A DNA stretch of 64,000 bases from the NCBI GenBank assembly GCA_023101725.1, contig JALJCO010012849.1, forward strand, positions 1,178,001 to 1,242,000, in the 5' to 3' direction. Shown here piece after piece: positions 50,201 through 60,219 of this stretch (position 1 is the first letter of the stretch; each line of letters opens with the position of its first letter). The notes beneath the pieces were generated by a model. The model saw only the letters and a list, made by a program, of their open reading frames with translations. It had not been told where the DNA came from and ran no database searches. The stretch is from Atherinomorus stipes. Lineage: Eukaryota > Chordata > Actinopteri > Atheriniformes > Atherinidae. The translations under genes were made by a program, and so were the position numbers.

Positions 50201-53200
50201 AAATGTAGATCATACCAAGGAACACGTGAATCTCCCCCCCCCTAGGGGGGGGGGGGGGGAGGAACCCAGGGGGAAAACCGGCAGGGGCCCGGGGGGAGAG
50301 AAGGCGGGGAGAAAGTTTGTTTGCTTTCTCACTGTCAGTGCACTGGACCAGAGTTCACTTAAGTGGACCGAGATCCCAATTTTGAAGTGGACCAGAGTTC
50401 ATTTCTTTGGTCCACACCAGAGTACAAATGCACAAATGAACAATACTATCTGTGGAAGCAAACCAGGGTTTGTTTAGAGTGGACCAAACAGTGTCAGTGA
50501 ATGCAGCCTTTGATAATTCAGTCATGACTGCAGCTGATTTTTACCGCCTGATTTTATAGGTAAATAAACCTGAATGTCAGTGGGGTACATCCCAAGAGAG
50601 AGTGGCAACATGAAGATGAAAAAGCCCTTAAACAGAAAAGTCCTCTCAGTCAAATATGATTTCAACAAAGTCAAGGCTGAGCTTTTCATACCAACAAGTC
50701 TCAACAACAGTGTTGTGACACTCAGTTATATATAACAAGACAAGGTGACTATGCTTATTATTCCATATTTGGTTTAAAAAAATAAATAATGAATAAAGCA
50801 ACAAGCACCACATCTAAGAAGGAGCAGTTTTAACAAGTCACCTACATGTAAAATGAACCAAAACCAACAAGAAGAGCACTCTGACGGAAAAAACAAAATT
50901 ACCCTGGGTGCAGCATACAGTTTCATGTTTAAAGAAAAAAGAAAAAGAAGTCTGCATTGTAAAGAGAATTTAATAAGACCATATAGATAAAGAAAAAAAT
51001 GTAAACATGGCAGTGTGTATTTTGTATTTTCAATAATCAGAGTCTGTGTATAACTACAGTATGTGGCAATACTACACAGGCTTCACACCTTAAAGATATG
51101 TTTCTGACTCATTCTGATGGCACACTGACATTCATTATGCACTTTCCCGGAGATGTCTTTGCCCTGCAGCATCCCACTGCTGAGAAACCACACTTCACAA
51201 CTTTGTATTCCAGCAGCCTAGAGCGACGTGTGACAGCTGTGTTGTGTTTTACTGCACAGCGTCGCACACCACCAACTGGATATCATCATACTGGCCGTTT
51301 TGAACAAGCACAGTGGTTAATTCAGCAAAAATAAAAGAGAAAAAAAAACAAGGACATCAGAAGAAGCGAGGAAAAGAAAGAGGAAGTGAGCAAGAAATAA
51401 GACAAGAGTCAACATTGGACTGACTTTTACTGGCTGGAGAGAGCTCAGAGAAGAGACGGAACACAATATGGATGTGAATTACTCTTGGATAGGGAGTGTC
51501 AAAGTGTAACAATTTGCCAGAATTTAATAATGCTGCTTTAAAGTTAATCATTTCCCTTCTGACATCACAACACTTCCCTTCTTGTGTACTGTGTCTTGTG
51601 AGAAAATAAGCCCATGAATCAACATCATGGTGCATCAAAAACATTGTACAAGAGAGACAGACGTTAACTGATGCTCCAGATGTGGCCGACAGCTTTGGTG
51701 TTCAGTCAGGCCGTTTGGTGCATAAGCAGCAATATACAGTCAAGTGAAAAGTGATATAACTGCTGTAAATTTTAGGGTTTAATGATAAAAATTATCTTGC
51801 TATTAATAGGTCATAAATTGGTAAATCCAACCTTAGTTTTCAACAAGCAATTTTAACATGCAGTATGGACCAGATGGTTTTTAATTATGTCCTCTTCACA
51901 CAAATAGACTTACAACTGATAGAAGTTATTCTTTCTTTCCCGTGTGACAGTCGGACAGAAACAAGCCACACGGGCTGGCCGTCCAGGAATGATTTTAACT
52001 GTAAAGCGCTTTGAGCTGCAGTTTTGTTTGAAAAGCACTCCATAAATAAAGTTTTGATTGACATCTTCTGCCCCTCCCACACAAATGCCCAACGGTCTGA
52101 CAAAGCAACCACGTTATATCGGGATGTTAAAATCAGACATGATTGTGAACCCCACCAGCTGATCGTAAGAACTCATCCTGAAGGAATCCTGCATATTGCT
52201 CCCAACTAAAAAACACAGAGTAAATACAGGAAGCTTTTCAGTAAACTTAGAGAAGGGAATTACCCTGCAGTGATTGGAGTCCGGTCATAAACACACATGA
52301 AACTCATCATAAAATCATTGTATAAAAGATAACTGCCTCGCTTACAGTAAATTATCTCTCTTCTTTTTTTTTTACAACAGTGCAAATTACAAAAGATATA
52401 AAAGAGTACATCTAGCTCATTGATGAGGTTATGTAATAAAAGGCATCCGATTCCAAAGCCTGTAAAGCACTCTGTAAACTGCAAACAGATAAATCAGCAA
52501 GAACTCAATCAAGCACAATAATTCAAAATAATACCTAAATCTAAAGTGGCATAAGAATGCCCAGGATATGATGTTAAAATTACTTCTTTTTTTTTTTTTT
52601 TGTCTTAAACAAGGCTAGATGGGGAGACATCTCATCAGTACCATGTAAAGGCCATTTCAGATGTTCTCTAAATAGAGTTATTTAATTAGTGTTTTGATGA
52701 CTCTAGTTTACTTCTTTTCAGAGTCATGGGCTACCATCAACAATGCAGGGCTTTGGCTTATTGAATCGATGAATAGAAGAGCTGTTGGCTCTGGTATGCG
52801 ACTACACCACATCCCTCCTGATATGAAGCATGTGATCTAAAAACGTCCTCGAACTTAGAATTCAAAACTTGTCACGTGGGAACTTGGATTAACACTTTAC
52901 ATACTGAAAGCGTTAGTGCCTTTGTTTCTTTGTGACAGATTCATTCAACAAACAGGAACTGCTGATCTTTTCACATTTTAAAACTGTAAATTCAGACTTT
53001 CATATAAAATAAGTACAACCTAGTCGCAACATTATAAATATGATGCTTTTCCATGCAAAATAAGTGGGGATGCATGATAATTAGCGGGCCAATAACAGGA
53101 AATTATTACATCATTCCCATAAGTCAAATATCATGACGACTTGCCCCGATTTTCAAACTGGGGGGAACCAAATAATTTCAACTCAATAAGTTATTTTTGT

Positions 53201-56200
53201 GTAATTTGGGCTTTAACCCTAAAAGAAAGCTGCTGCTTCATAGAGAGACCACAAGCTGCTTCCAAACCACTTTTCATTCTTATTTTAGACACGACCCCGT
53301 TGGAATTTTTGATTTGGTATGATTATGTATTGCATTTGTGTTATCAGTATCGACCTTTAGGAGCTGAATTTTTGCTGTATCAGTTTTTAAATACTGTTAG
53401 TTTATGTTTATGTCCCAAAATTAAAAGTGTAAAGTTGCCCTAATTATGAACAAACTTTAACAAACTTTGATCTTCTAGGAAAGCTGCCACCAACATTTTG
53501 CTACCTAGCTGATAAAATTTGTACCAACTCAGCTCGAAAGCTAAAGCACAGTCCAGCAGTGCAGAGATGTTTGGATGTAAAGGCCTTGCTTTCAGTCGGT
53601 GCTTCAGCTCAACCGAAAAAATGTTTAAGAAGTTAAACTTCTTATTTTACTACTCTACTCCTAACCACTTCAAACATGCATAAAATGTCCTTCGTTAAAC
53701 TGTCAGAAAACACTGCAAAACCATGACTGGTCTAAACAAAAGACAGGGGCGTCCACATAATTTTCACCACATATCCTGCACCATAGTGTGATATTGTTGA
53801 TAGTAAGTCCTTTTTGCAGTGTTTGAACTGTTGTATAAAGGGTTCATTGTTTAAGGAAGCGATGCAGAACAGTTGCACCATGAGAAAGTGCAAATAAAAA
53901 AAGATTTAATATGCAGATATCTGATTATTATCGCATGCTCAAACCAGTCTTCGTACCCACACAGCTTCCTTTCTGGAAACAGTGGCTTCATCAAGGAAGT
54001 TAACTTGGCACAAATGTGAAAAAGTGTCTGCCTTTCCTCCAAATCACGGCTTCAGTCCCTTTAGAATTTGGATGAATTTTGCATCCTCTCCGACTATGAC
54101 AGTAAACTAGGAGAAACCTGGTTAGAACCAAGACAGTAACCATCATGATCCAACTTGTCATCTAGGTTACATTGAATATGATGTTGGAAATCAACCTGGG
54201 CCCGGTTGGTCAAATCTCGGTTACTTTAACCACTGGTTAAGACGCTTGAGTCCCTGTACTAAGCAAGACATGTTCTCATGGCTGTTACTTTGATTATTCC
54301 TAGTCATTTTTCTCACCAAGTGATAAAAGCAGCCTTCCTCTTATCACTTGGCAAGGACTATGACCATTTGTAATTCCAACAAATATAAACACTATGGGAG
54401 ATTTGTGGGACAATCCCTTTTATGCAATGCTTCTGTAGTCTACGCTGCAACTGTGCAAAATGTCAGGCCATCTAGTCCGAAGCAAAAGTTATCTGGACAT
54501 ATCCAAATGTCCTTGATGATAAAACTATTAAAAACATTTTGTCCAAAGTTATGCTTTATCTATTTTAAACAATAGAAAGATATATTCTTCCACAATTGAC
54601 ATACAGTATGCAACATGCAAAGCAACACTATTTCCATACAGTCACATCAACTAGGACTATGCAAATAAATGTAAGAACAGGGTGATGATAATCAGAATGT
54701 GACAACAATGTGTTTTACTTAAGCACCTTTTTTCTTTTGTTTTATTTTGAACCCATTTAAATTGCAGTCCTGAGAATAAAGATATTACTTTACTATGTCT
54801 ATGTTCCTCAAAGTCAAGAAAGTGTGTAGGAAAAGTCATGAAAACTTCTTGAATTATCTATTCCAGTGTATCCATGGCATGCTTCCTAAAACCATGCAAA
54901 ACAAGCAGGCGGTTGTGAAGATGTTACTGTACCCAGTCACCAGGAACATGTGCATGCACAAGCAGTACATTTGAACACAAGGTGTTCAAAGCACCACGGT
55001 TTGCATTTAGATTTAGATGTCAGGTTTTTGTCCAGATTTAATGTGGTCCTGTTCCTGTTCAACACCACGAAATAAGTTCTGACTCATCACAGCAGGAAAC
55101 CTTCAACACAAATGCTCACAAATCGTTTTAAAATCTACATTTACAGTGAAAAAGTGATATTATGCAAATATACAGTTGTCCTCAAAATTATTCTTACCTT
55201 CTCATTAAAGAAATGACTAAATTCACAATAGTGTTTCAAATAACAAGAAACTAAAGAAACTAATAAGTGAAAATTTACAAAATCATAATTTAGTGGGTTA
55301 AATTAATATTGCTTTTGAATTGTGGTTGGAAAGAATAATTATAAAAAAAATAAACAAACAAAACTTTCCCAGACATATTATAGCACCTTTCCAAAGAACA
55401 GAGGACCAAAATACCCGTCAACAAGTGTAGAAGCCTTTTTGAACATTTGAGGAAACACCTGATTGCAGCGATTCCCTCACAGCGTTGCTCAACAAAAATT
55501 TTGCTTCGAAGCACCATTATGCTTGTTTATTTGTTTTATTTTTTGTGTGTTTGTCTTTAATATTTCTTTTGGACCACAATTCAAAATCAATGTCATGATT
55601 TTCATAGATTTTTTATTAATTATTACTTTGGTCAATGTCAACTTATTTCACTGACAGCTGATTCTTTTTCCTTCTTTAATTAGGGGGTATGAATAATTTT
55701 GAGGACAACTGTATCATGTAAAACATATTCACATATCGATTTGATTATGAAAATGTGCACAAATACTTTCAAAACCCAATGCACTAGTAAAATATGTAAA
55801 AGAAAAAAATCTGTAGTTCTATCACTCCTAAGGTCACACTTTATTTCACACACTGGTGAGACAAGAGCTTTGACCCCTTTATACACCCCATTAAGTTGCA
55901 TTTAGGGGTTTAAAGGATGCAGGACTTCTTCAATTGACAATGTAGTCCACTGAAATAGACTTGTGGCAATTGACAGCCTCCATACAAAGAATTGGTTGAC
56001 AAAAGATAATAAACACCGCTTTAAATCTTATACAAGGTAGTGCTGGCCGATTATGGAAAAAATCATTATCACAATTATTTTGGCCAATACTGAAATCACG
56101 ATTATTCAAACGATTATTTTCTAGTTACACAATGCATTAATTTAGCATTTCTGTCTAAGGTATCTAGCACTAAAAATAAATATTGGCTACAAATATATAC

Positions 56201-57542
56201 CCAACAGCTGTATCGAAATATATCCAAAATAAACTGTGTCCAGCTCCAATTTCTCAATATTTAAAAATATATATATATATATACTTTTTTTATAGAAAAA
56301 CATCGCAAAAGTAACTTTGTTGAGCTTTGGTGCAATGCTAGAACTCTCCAAATCTAACATTTTTGTTAATGACAGCCAACAAATTGCCTGGGATAACCTC
56401 AGAATAACTTTTACAAATTGTGCCAAGACAATGGCAAAAAAATGTTGATAATAATAATAACAACAATAATAATTGTTTCAACTCGATTATATGAGTTTGG
56501 AGATTGTTTGACACAAAAATTGAAACCATGATTAAATTTCGATTAATTGCACAGCCCTAATACAAGGTCAGTGTGATCCTTACATGCTTAGACATTTTTC
56601 TTCTGACAGACAATTCAGTTTTATTTTGTTTTTTTCATTTAAAAAAATAAATAAATATCGCAAAACAATGTGTGCTTTTGTCTCGTTTTCTATTAGTTTA
56701 GTGAGCTTTTGTCTCCGCTCCAAAACCCACAGGTGGGGTAAGCTTGTTAGGAATGGACCAGTTCTGTTTCCTTTCCTGTCTGTCACAACTGTTACCGAAA
56801 ACTGCTCACCTGGATTAACCGCAGCTGTTTTCTTTTTCACAACTCTAGCTGTGCTTTTCCTGCTATGTCAAGCAAAAGTGTCAGCAGTGAAAAGACCTTT
56901 TGTCTGCTGTGATAAAAGAGGAGTAACTGTCAGAAAACTCAGGTGTCATTAAGTGATCATTACACCTGCTGATCTGTATAGATTAAACAGCTGGTCTATT
57001 GTAGTGCTGCTCGCGGTGTAAGCATTGTCTAGAGAGAAAATCCTCTACTGTCAGATGATGGATGAGTCGTGTTGGGTTTCAGCCTAAACTTCATAACAAG
57101 AACACGGTGTACAGACAGTTACGAAAACTTTCTCTGAAGGTTAGCCATTGTTCGGCTCGTCCAGTAAGCTGCATTATCTAGTGAAAAGGTGGTAGATCAA
57201 GTATTAGTTTGTTGCAAAATAAGTCGCACGTTGGTTGCTGGATTAGTTCAAATACAAAGCATTTGGTGAGTACTTGAAATAAGGGGATCAAAATCCGCGT
57301 GTCCGACAATGGATGCATTAGCAGTGACAACATTAGCAAAGAATGCTAATGGGCAGGACGGCGCAGACAGAAAATTAATGTCAGATGTGTGTGTCTGTGT
57401 TTGAGCTGAGGTGCGGTGAGTCTTACCCTCTTCTTCTGTCCCGTACACGAAACAGCCGGTCAGATATCCGAGTAAATACCCCGGCGATCGCCGGCGAGTA
57501 TACAGAATGCACCAGCCCCCTCCAGGACATGGGAGCCGCCAT
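29400..57542 (-). CDS. pgs1: CDP-diacylglycerol--glycerol-3-phosphate 3-phosphatidyltransferase, mitochondrial (10 exons)
   Basis: Exons in transcript order: 57542-57427, 49509-49299, 44423-44346, 39457-39358, 39271-39082, 38021-37843, 31914-31715, 31557-31266, 29763-29615, 29519-29400. They sum to 1635 nt, or 544 residues; human PGS1 has 556. The enzyme makes phosphatidylglycerophosphate from CDP-diacylglycerol and glycerol-3-phosphate, the committed step toward cardiolipin at the inner mitochondrial membrane. The N-terminus is Arg-rich and acid-poor (RISDRLFRVRDRRR), fitting a mitochondrial presequence. It belongs to the phospholipase D superfamily. The first motif is HIKVYLFD (H218, K220, D225); the second is FHAKGLWYY (H453, K455) followed by LIGSPNFGYRS, lacking the usual Asp, as in human PGS1. 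ASPEVNGFFGAKGVAGAIPA is strongly conserved. The C-terminus WVKLVTPLIKNFF matches the family. An acidic loop (SEDSEDEG) replaces a variable human segment near residue 325. Exon 4 uses a weak donor (GAG then GTTGTT). Confidence 0.96.
29764..31265 (-). other. pgs1 intron 8
   Basis: The intron contains a CA microsatellite at 30291-30311, a C-run at about 30348-30359 and AT-rich filler. No other feature was recognised. Confidence 0.6.
33579..35534 (+). pseudogene. hAT transposase (BED finger, RNase H-like), one frameshift
   Basis: ATG at 33579 opens a BED zinc finger (VWTYFTISEK, then CKTCNAEIS and LIYHLKSKH). The frame breaks at an A6/T4 homopolymer near 33828-33838 and continues one frame over to 35129. 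A 116-bp intron (35130-35245, AG then GTAGG to TGTCAG) joins the last exon, which ends at TAG 35532-35534. The RNase H-like core has D in FTTDIWSSD, D in IVSDNARNMAK and a candidate E in QLTKEISSSDAS. The all-alpha insertion includes CMAHTLHLAV and DVSTRWNSTFYMLESL. The C-terminal dimerisation region carries PDLAKMARKYLSAPCTSTDS followed by ERLFS. A one-base indel is the only lesion I see, and could be a sequencing error. Confidence 0.88.
35763..36000. repeat. Tandem duplication, about 130-bp unit, in hAT 3' region
   Basis: Two copies begin TATTTAATTTCACAGTCTTT at 35763 and 35893 and share AGCAGGCCAGTCAGTTATAA and TAGTCCTACAGAGAAAAACT. They differ by a few substitutions and small indels. Confidence 0.9.
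36440..36690 (+). repeat. Teleost dispersed repeat (ACATGCATGTTAGGTTAATT type)
   Basis: It contains TACATGCATGTTAGGTTAAT, CTCTAAATTGCCCCTAGGAG, ACTGGCGACCTGTCCAAGG and GATAATAGCTGGGACAGGCT in the order typical of a very abundant fish non-LTR-like repeat, ending in a degenerate GGATAAGCGGTACAAAAA tail. The coding part is absent. Confidence 0.7.
37843..38021 (-). other. pgs1: pgs1 exon 6 (core catalytic region)
   Basis: The exon completes the strand after the first HKD motif, with SGANLSDSYFTNRQDRYVLL joined across the exon 5/6 boundary, and ends GMVHPYKG. It is listed separately because it sits alone between two introns of more than 1 kb. Confidence 0.9.
38022..39081 (-). other. pgs1 intron 5
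   Basis: This is about 1.06 kb, with no recognised repeat or exon. Confidence 0.6.
39870..40010 (+). repeat. Teleost dispersed repeat (CAGTCCTCAAGGGC type)
   Basis: The phrases CCAGTCCTCAAGGGCTACTA, TCCAACACACCTGAATCAAA and CCAGGCCTCTGCAGAGCT match a common non-coding fish interspersed repeat. No terminal structure was delimited. Confidence 0.55.
42793..43143. mobile_element. hAT MITE, 351 bp, with 8-bp TSD
   Basis: The flanks carry the direct repeat ATCTCCAC (42785-42792 and 43144-43151). The left end is GAGGGCTTCAACAAACGATT and the right end complements to TAGAGCTGCTGGGATTAGTT, an imperfect inverted repeat. Interior TAGTCACCGA and ATTATTTTGG motifs recur near both ends. It has no coding capacity. 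Confidence 0.8.
42905..42970. mobile_element. Tc1-type hairpin MITE nested in the hAT MITE
   Basis: The arms at 42905-42924 and 42951-42970 are inverted repeats with one mismatch in 20 (CCAGTCAATAGTTTGGACAC against its complement). The arm sequence resembles the termini of Tc1-like fish transposons. Only 26 bp separate the arms. Confidence 0.7.
45360..45990 (+). mobile_element. Internally deleted Tc1-like transposon remnant
   Basis: CTTTTGGCAATATAGTGTAT at 45521-45540 resembles a Tc1-like terminus. Downstream, AGGAATCTCTGTGCGCAGGG, CAGGAACACTTCCAGAAATC and TCCTCTCCTAAAATTCCAGC, followed by an Arg-Arg-Leu-Gln-like stretch near 45875-45910, are fragments of the N-terminal and C-terminal transposase regions with the catalytic middle missing. 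The pieces appear rearranged or nested. Confidence 0.6.
46751..47148. mobile_element. hAT MITE, 398 bp, with 8-bp TSD
   Basis: The termini are TAGGGATGTAACAAT and ATCGTTACATCCCTA, flanked by CTTTCAAT (46743-46750 and 47149-47156). Subterminal GTTAACCTTGATAAAATTAC at the left is mirrored by a diverged ATAACCGTGATATGAAATTT at the right. It is non-coding. Confidence 0.93.
47450..47735. repeat. Probable dispersed repeat (GGAATAGTTCGCCC type)
   Basis: GGAATAGTTCGCCCACAGAA followed by TTCCACTTACCCTCATGGTG resembles a frequent fish interspersed element that begins with a GGAATAGTTCACCC-like phrase. The right end is not defined. Confidence 0.45.
47950..48300. mobile_element. Foldback-type element with direct and inverted repeats
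   Basis: A block beginning ACGTAGTATCGGTCTATTTT (about 47958) is repeated directly near 48075 as ACGTGGTATCGATCTATTTT. It is then repeated in reverse complement at about 48171-48270. The left arm (48041-48130) and right arm pair imperfectly over about 90-100 bp. A C-rich end (CCCACCCCTA, 48295-48304) resembles a hAT terminus, but no matching left terminus or TSD was found. Confidence 0.6.
48305..48465. repeat. Truncated hAT terminus
   Basis: The right end reads ATATCGGATATCAGCCAAAA, then TCGTGTATCCCTA (48444-48456), the form of a hAT 3' terminus. No left terminus is present, so it is a fragment. Confidence 0.45.
48650..48775. repeat. DNA transposon terminus (GGGCTTACACTGTGCGA type)
   Basis: The complement of 48747-48770 begins GCCGGGCTTACACTGTGCGA, resembling the terminus of an abundant fish DNA element. 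A related block with ACACACTACACAATTATTTG lies at 46030-46049. The two may be ends of one element interrupted by later insertions, but no TSD could be paired. Confidence 0.4.
49766..50515. repeat. DNA transposon-like repeat with related ends
   Basis: The left end (TTGCTTAGGGCGCATTCACA) and the complement of the right end (AAGGCTGCATTCACTGACAC) are similar, and subterminal GTCCACTT-type blocks recur (GGACCAGAGTTCACTTAAGT, AGTGGACCAGAGTTCATTTC). This pattern resembles a fish DNA element that ends in GCATTCACAC-like sequence. The TSD is uncertain. Confidence 0.45.
50233..50262. repeat. C-run/G-run palindrome
   Basis: A run of C is followed by TA and then a run of about 15 G, continuing into G-rich DNA. 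The tract is foldback-prone and G-quadruplex-prone. It is also the kind of tract where base calls and copy number are unreliable. Confidence 0.85.
51070..51500. repeat. Diverged duplication, copy A (pgs1 intron 1)
   Basis: It contains GGCACACTGACATTCATTAT, GAGAAACCACACTTCACAAC, TTCCAGCAGCCTAGAGCGAC and GAGAGCTCAGAGAAGAGACG, in the same order as counterparts at 60220-60730. The interval 60435-60600 of the other copy has only partial matches here. Confidence 0.75.
51990..52063 (+). repeat. Retroposon 3' tail (TGTAAAGCGCTTTGAG type)
   Basis: TAACTGTAAAGCGCTTTGAG followed by GAAAAGCACTCCATAAATAA and AGTTTTGATTGAC resembles the shared 3' end of abundant fish retroposons. Confidence 0.6.
55173..55711. 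mobile_element. Tc1/mariner-type MITE, 539 bp, TA target site
   Basis: The left terminus CAGTTGTCCTCAAAATTATT and the right terminus GAATAATTTTGAGGACAACT(G) are near-perfect inverted repeats, flanked by TA (55171-55172 and 55712-55713). Inner segments also pair (GAATTGTGGTTGG at left against CCACAATTC at right), giving long folded arms. There is no transposase. Confidence 0.88.
56038..56559. mobile_element. hAT MITE, 522 bp, with 8-bp TSD
   Basis: The 8-bp direct repeat ATACAAGG flanks the element (56030-56037 and 56560-56567). The ends are TAGTGCTGGCCGATTATGGA and ATTAATTGCACAGCCCTA, an imperfect inverted repeat. Subterminal ATCACGATTATT and CATGATTAAATTTCGATTAA blocks recur. It is non-coding. 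Confidence 0.88.
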
Positions 57543-58419
57543 TGCTGCTGCACCAGCCTGTTTGAAAAACTTTATTTACACTTAGATAACGATAGGCCGT
57601 GTTTTCTGAGCACTCGCCTGATGATAAAAGAATAAATAACTAAATAAATATCCATCGCTTGGACTGTATTAAGCAAGTTCAGTTCTTAGACACAACAAAT
57701 ACTTAATTTAGATTAAGTGGCGGTTGTCTGTCTCCAGGACAGGTTGGTAGACTGTAAATAGCCTACAAAATAGTTTACTTTCTTACTGCAGCTACCATAG
57801 TAAAAGGTGAAACTGGGCAAAGGCAGCAAAGTACATTAGTTTTCCTGTATATGTAGAAGATATTGTGCAGAAGTGTTGATCCACCCCTCGTTGCTTATTA
57901 TTTTATTTCCTTAGCAGCCCCACTTCCTAAGTATCTCCCCTTTTTTCCTCCTTTGGAAACTGGCTGCTTTTCAATTAATTTCCATCCTATCTTTGTAGGC
58001 TACATCAGCAGTTTTAGAGTAATATGTTTTTTGTGTGTAAAGCAACTTGACACTGATCTGTGAATCATTCAGAAATAAAACTAACTCAAGATGAACCAGT
58101 GTTTGTCTACATTAATAGACAAATAATACAGAGCTTATTTAAAATATCATCATTAGGCCCTGTTTCTTACAGTCTGTTGCAAAAACACATAATGTGTTTC
58201 CATTTCTTATGCTTCTATTAACTAAAAAAGCAAAAGATAACAGTTTAACAAGACCTATTAGCTGAGAACTTGGCATATCTCAGCATAGCTTGCAGTGTGT
58301 CCTTCAAAAGTTATCAGGATACTTAGCAAGTGAAGAGCAAAAAAAAAAAAAAAAAAAAAAAAAGTGGTGCCCTGGAACAATCTACAGCAGATTAACTGTA
58401 TCTGAAAGTGATGTCCTTT

Positions 58420-58790
58420 AGAAAGACAACATATCAGGCCAAGACCTGACACAGGACTTGAGAGATGCATCGGGACCTTTAGTTGATCTGCTCACTGGAG
58501 CCTAATCAGAAATGGTTTCCATGAAAGGGTGACTGTCAGGAACTCAATCTCAACAAAGGGACACGGGGAGGAAAAAATGAAGAATGCCGGATCACAAAAG
58601 ACTGAAAATCAGAGGCAATAAGTTTTATATTTCACCTCAGAGCTTAGACCTCAACATTACTGATACAGAGTGAGATCTTATTCTCAGAGAGTGGATGAAA
58701 AGGCAGCCAACATTAAAAAGAAAGTTACTGATTCTTTCTCTGCCTCGAACATTAAGGAATATTGCTTACATATTAAAGGGATGAAAATCC
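58420..58790 (+). pseudogene. Degenerate Tc1-like transposase fragment
   Basis: ATCAGAAATGGTTTCCATGA, then GACTGAAAATCAGAGGCAAT, then TTATATTTCACCTCAGAGCT lie in the order found in the C-terminal half of Tc1-like elements. A translation near 58640-58720 gives SLDLNI followed by REWMKRQPT, resembling the SPDLNIIE and ReqNKRQPTS motifs. Stops and indels are many. Confidence 0.55.
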
Positions 58791-59189
58791 AATCAAAGTA
58801 AAAAATCACAATTAAATTAGGGATTGAAAAGGAGCAGGATGTAGTAAAGACTTATATTCCTGACACTTTTTCTTATCACAATAAATCTTGGAAAAAGCGT
58901 ACAGATTAACAGCAAATCAGTCATGTCTATGCATTTGTTCAGTGTTTGTTTTGGAAGTCTTTGTAGAGTTTTTGTGTTTCAAAAATGTACAGATAAGTCC
59001 TGCACGTTATCATCAGATCTCTTCCTGGTGTCACATGTTTGATTTCTGCCATCCATGTGACTTGTCAAGGTATGACTGTCAGGGAGGCTTGTCAGTGTGT
59101 GTATTTTGTTACAGGTAACTGTCAACACGTGAGTTTCTCACCAGCACATGGGATCTTAAAAAGATTAAATACTCATTATTTTATTTTAA

Positions 59190-59330
59190 TAAGGCAAGCC
59201 AGGTTTATTTGTATAACACATTTCATTTATGAGACAATTCAAAGTGCTTTGCATAAAACAAAAGTATTACAGAGGGTGCAGAAGAAGCATAAAATACATT
59301 AGAAACACATTTGAAAAAGAAATGAAAATT
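59190..59330. repeat. Probable dispersed repeat (TTTATTTGTATAACACATTT type)
   Basis: GGTTTATTTGTATAACACAT followed by ATTCAAAGTGCTTTGCATAA resembles a frequent fish repeat beginning near a TTTATTTGTATAGCACATTT phrase. The boundaries are unclear. Confidence 0.45.
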
Positions 59331-59600
59331 GTTAAGTACAGATAGAAAAACTCAAATAAAATAAGATAAAATGCAACAAATTAAAATGATTAACAGTTAT
59401 TTGGGAAAAGGAAGCAATAACACGGCTGACAGGATGGTAGCAGCAGTTTTGAAGCAGAGATTTTCTGGGGTTTTTTCATGTTTTAAGCTATCTCAGGGGG
59501 AGAGGGGGGCGTCTTCAGAAAACACACCTGTAATTAAATGAATATTCATAATTATTTTGTATCATAATATCCTCATGCTTTCAATTTTCCTCAACTTATA

Positions 59601-59856
59601 CAACATATTCAGAAGTTTACATACCCTTACAAATTTTTGTTGTGTTTTTTTTTTTTGGGGGGGGGGGGGGGGTATTTTTCAGAGAATATTAATGATTATA
59701 CGAAAGCTTTTCTTCCACTCATGGTAAGTGGTTTGGTGAGGCCATCTATTATGAGTGAAAAAAAAAAAGTTTTTGTGTTATCATTCATATTCTCTGAAAA
59801 ACGGTCTAAGAAAATCTCCAATTCTGCCGGGGTATGTCAAGCTATGAGCACAACTG
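59601..59856. mobile_element. Tc1-type MITE, about 256 bp, TA target site
   Basis: The left end has CAGAAGTTTACATACCCTT, and the complement of the right end has CAGTTGTGCTCATAGCTTGA continuing to CATACCCCGGCAGAA. Both are flanked by TA (59599-59600 and 59857-59858). The ends resemble Tc1-family termini. The interior contains G- and T-runs and a palindrome around AATATTCTCTGAAAAA. Confidence 0.6.
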
Positions 59857-60219
59857 TACATATCAAATTCACACAGATCTGTCTTGTTTCATCCAATATA
59901 TCTATCACCCCAGAATGCACCAAAGTTCACTTTATACCCAATTCAGAGTATCTGAGCCCTGAACGGGCTTTTAAAATGTGGAGGACTTTTAATTCTGGAC
60001 TGAAAGTTAAATCACTTAAAGGACTAAAAAAGGAGGAACACTTGCCAGATGATTTGGGTTGGATTTCCATAGTAAACACTTGTTTTTTTATGTAACTTTC
60101 AGGATTTTTGTCTCAGCTGACAGGAGCATTAACCTTTAAAATTTCTCCTGAAATATTCAAGTTAAATATTTCACAAAAGTGGTGATGCAAGTTGTCTTTA
60201 TGCTGTTGTAATTTTTATA

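Larger units (their letters stand above)
49510..57426 (-). other. pgs1 intron 1
   Basis: This is the largest intron, at 7.9 kb. It contains a foldback-like repeat (49766-50515), one copy of a diverged duplication (51070-51500), a retroposon tail (51990-52063), a Tc1-type MITE (55173-55711) and a hAT MITE (56038-56559). The interval 52100-55160 is AT-rich with no gene seen. Confidence 0.65.

Noticed and set aside
53050..53120. Possible hAT terminus (GGGGATGCATGATAAT)
   Set aside because: It resembles a hAT left end, but no right end or target-site duplication could be paired.
57248..57553. 101-codon minus-strand frame overlapping pgs1 exon 1
   Set aside because: It is a shadow frame; the frame giving MAAPMSW and joining exon 2 is the real one.
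59637..60095. 152-codon open frame on the plus strand
   Set aside because: It starts in a poly-T/poly-G tract and runs through a Tc1-type MITE. There is no domain, splice context or recognisable homology.
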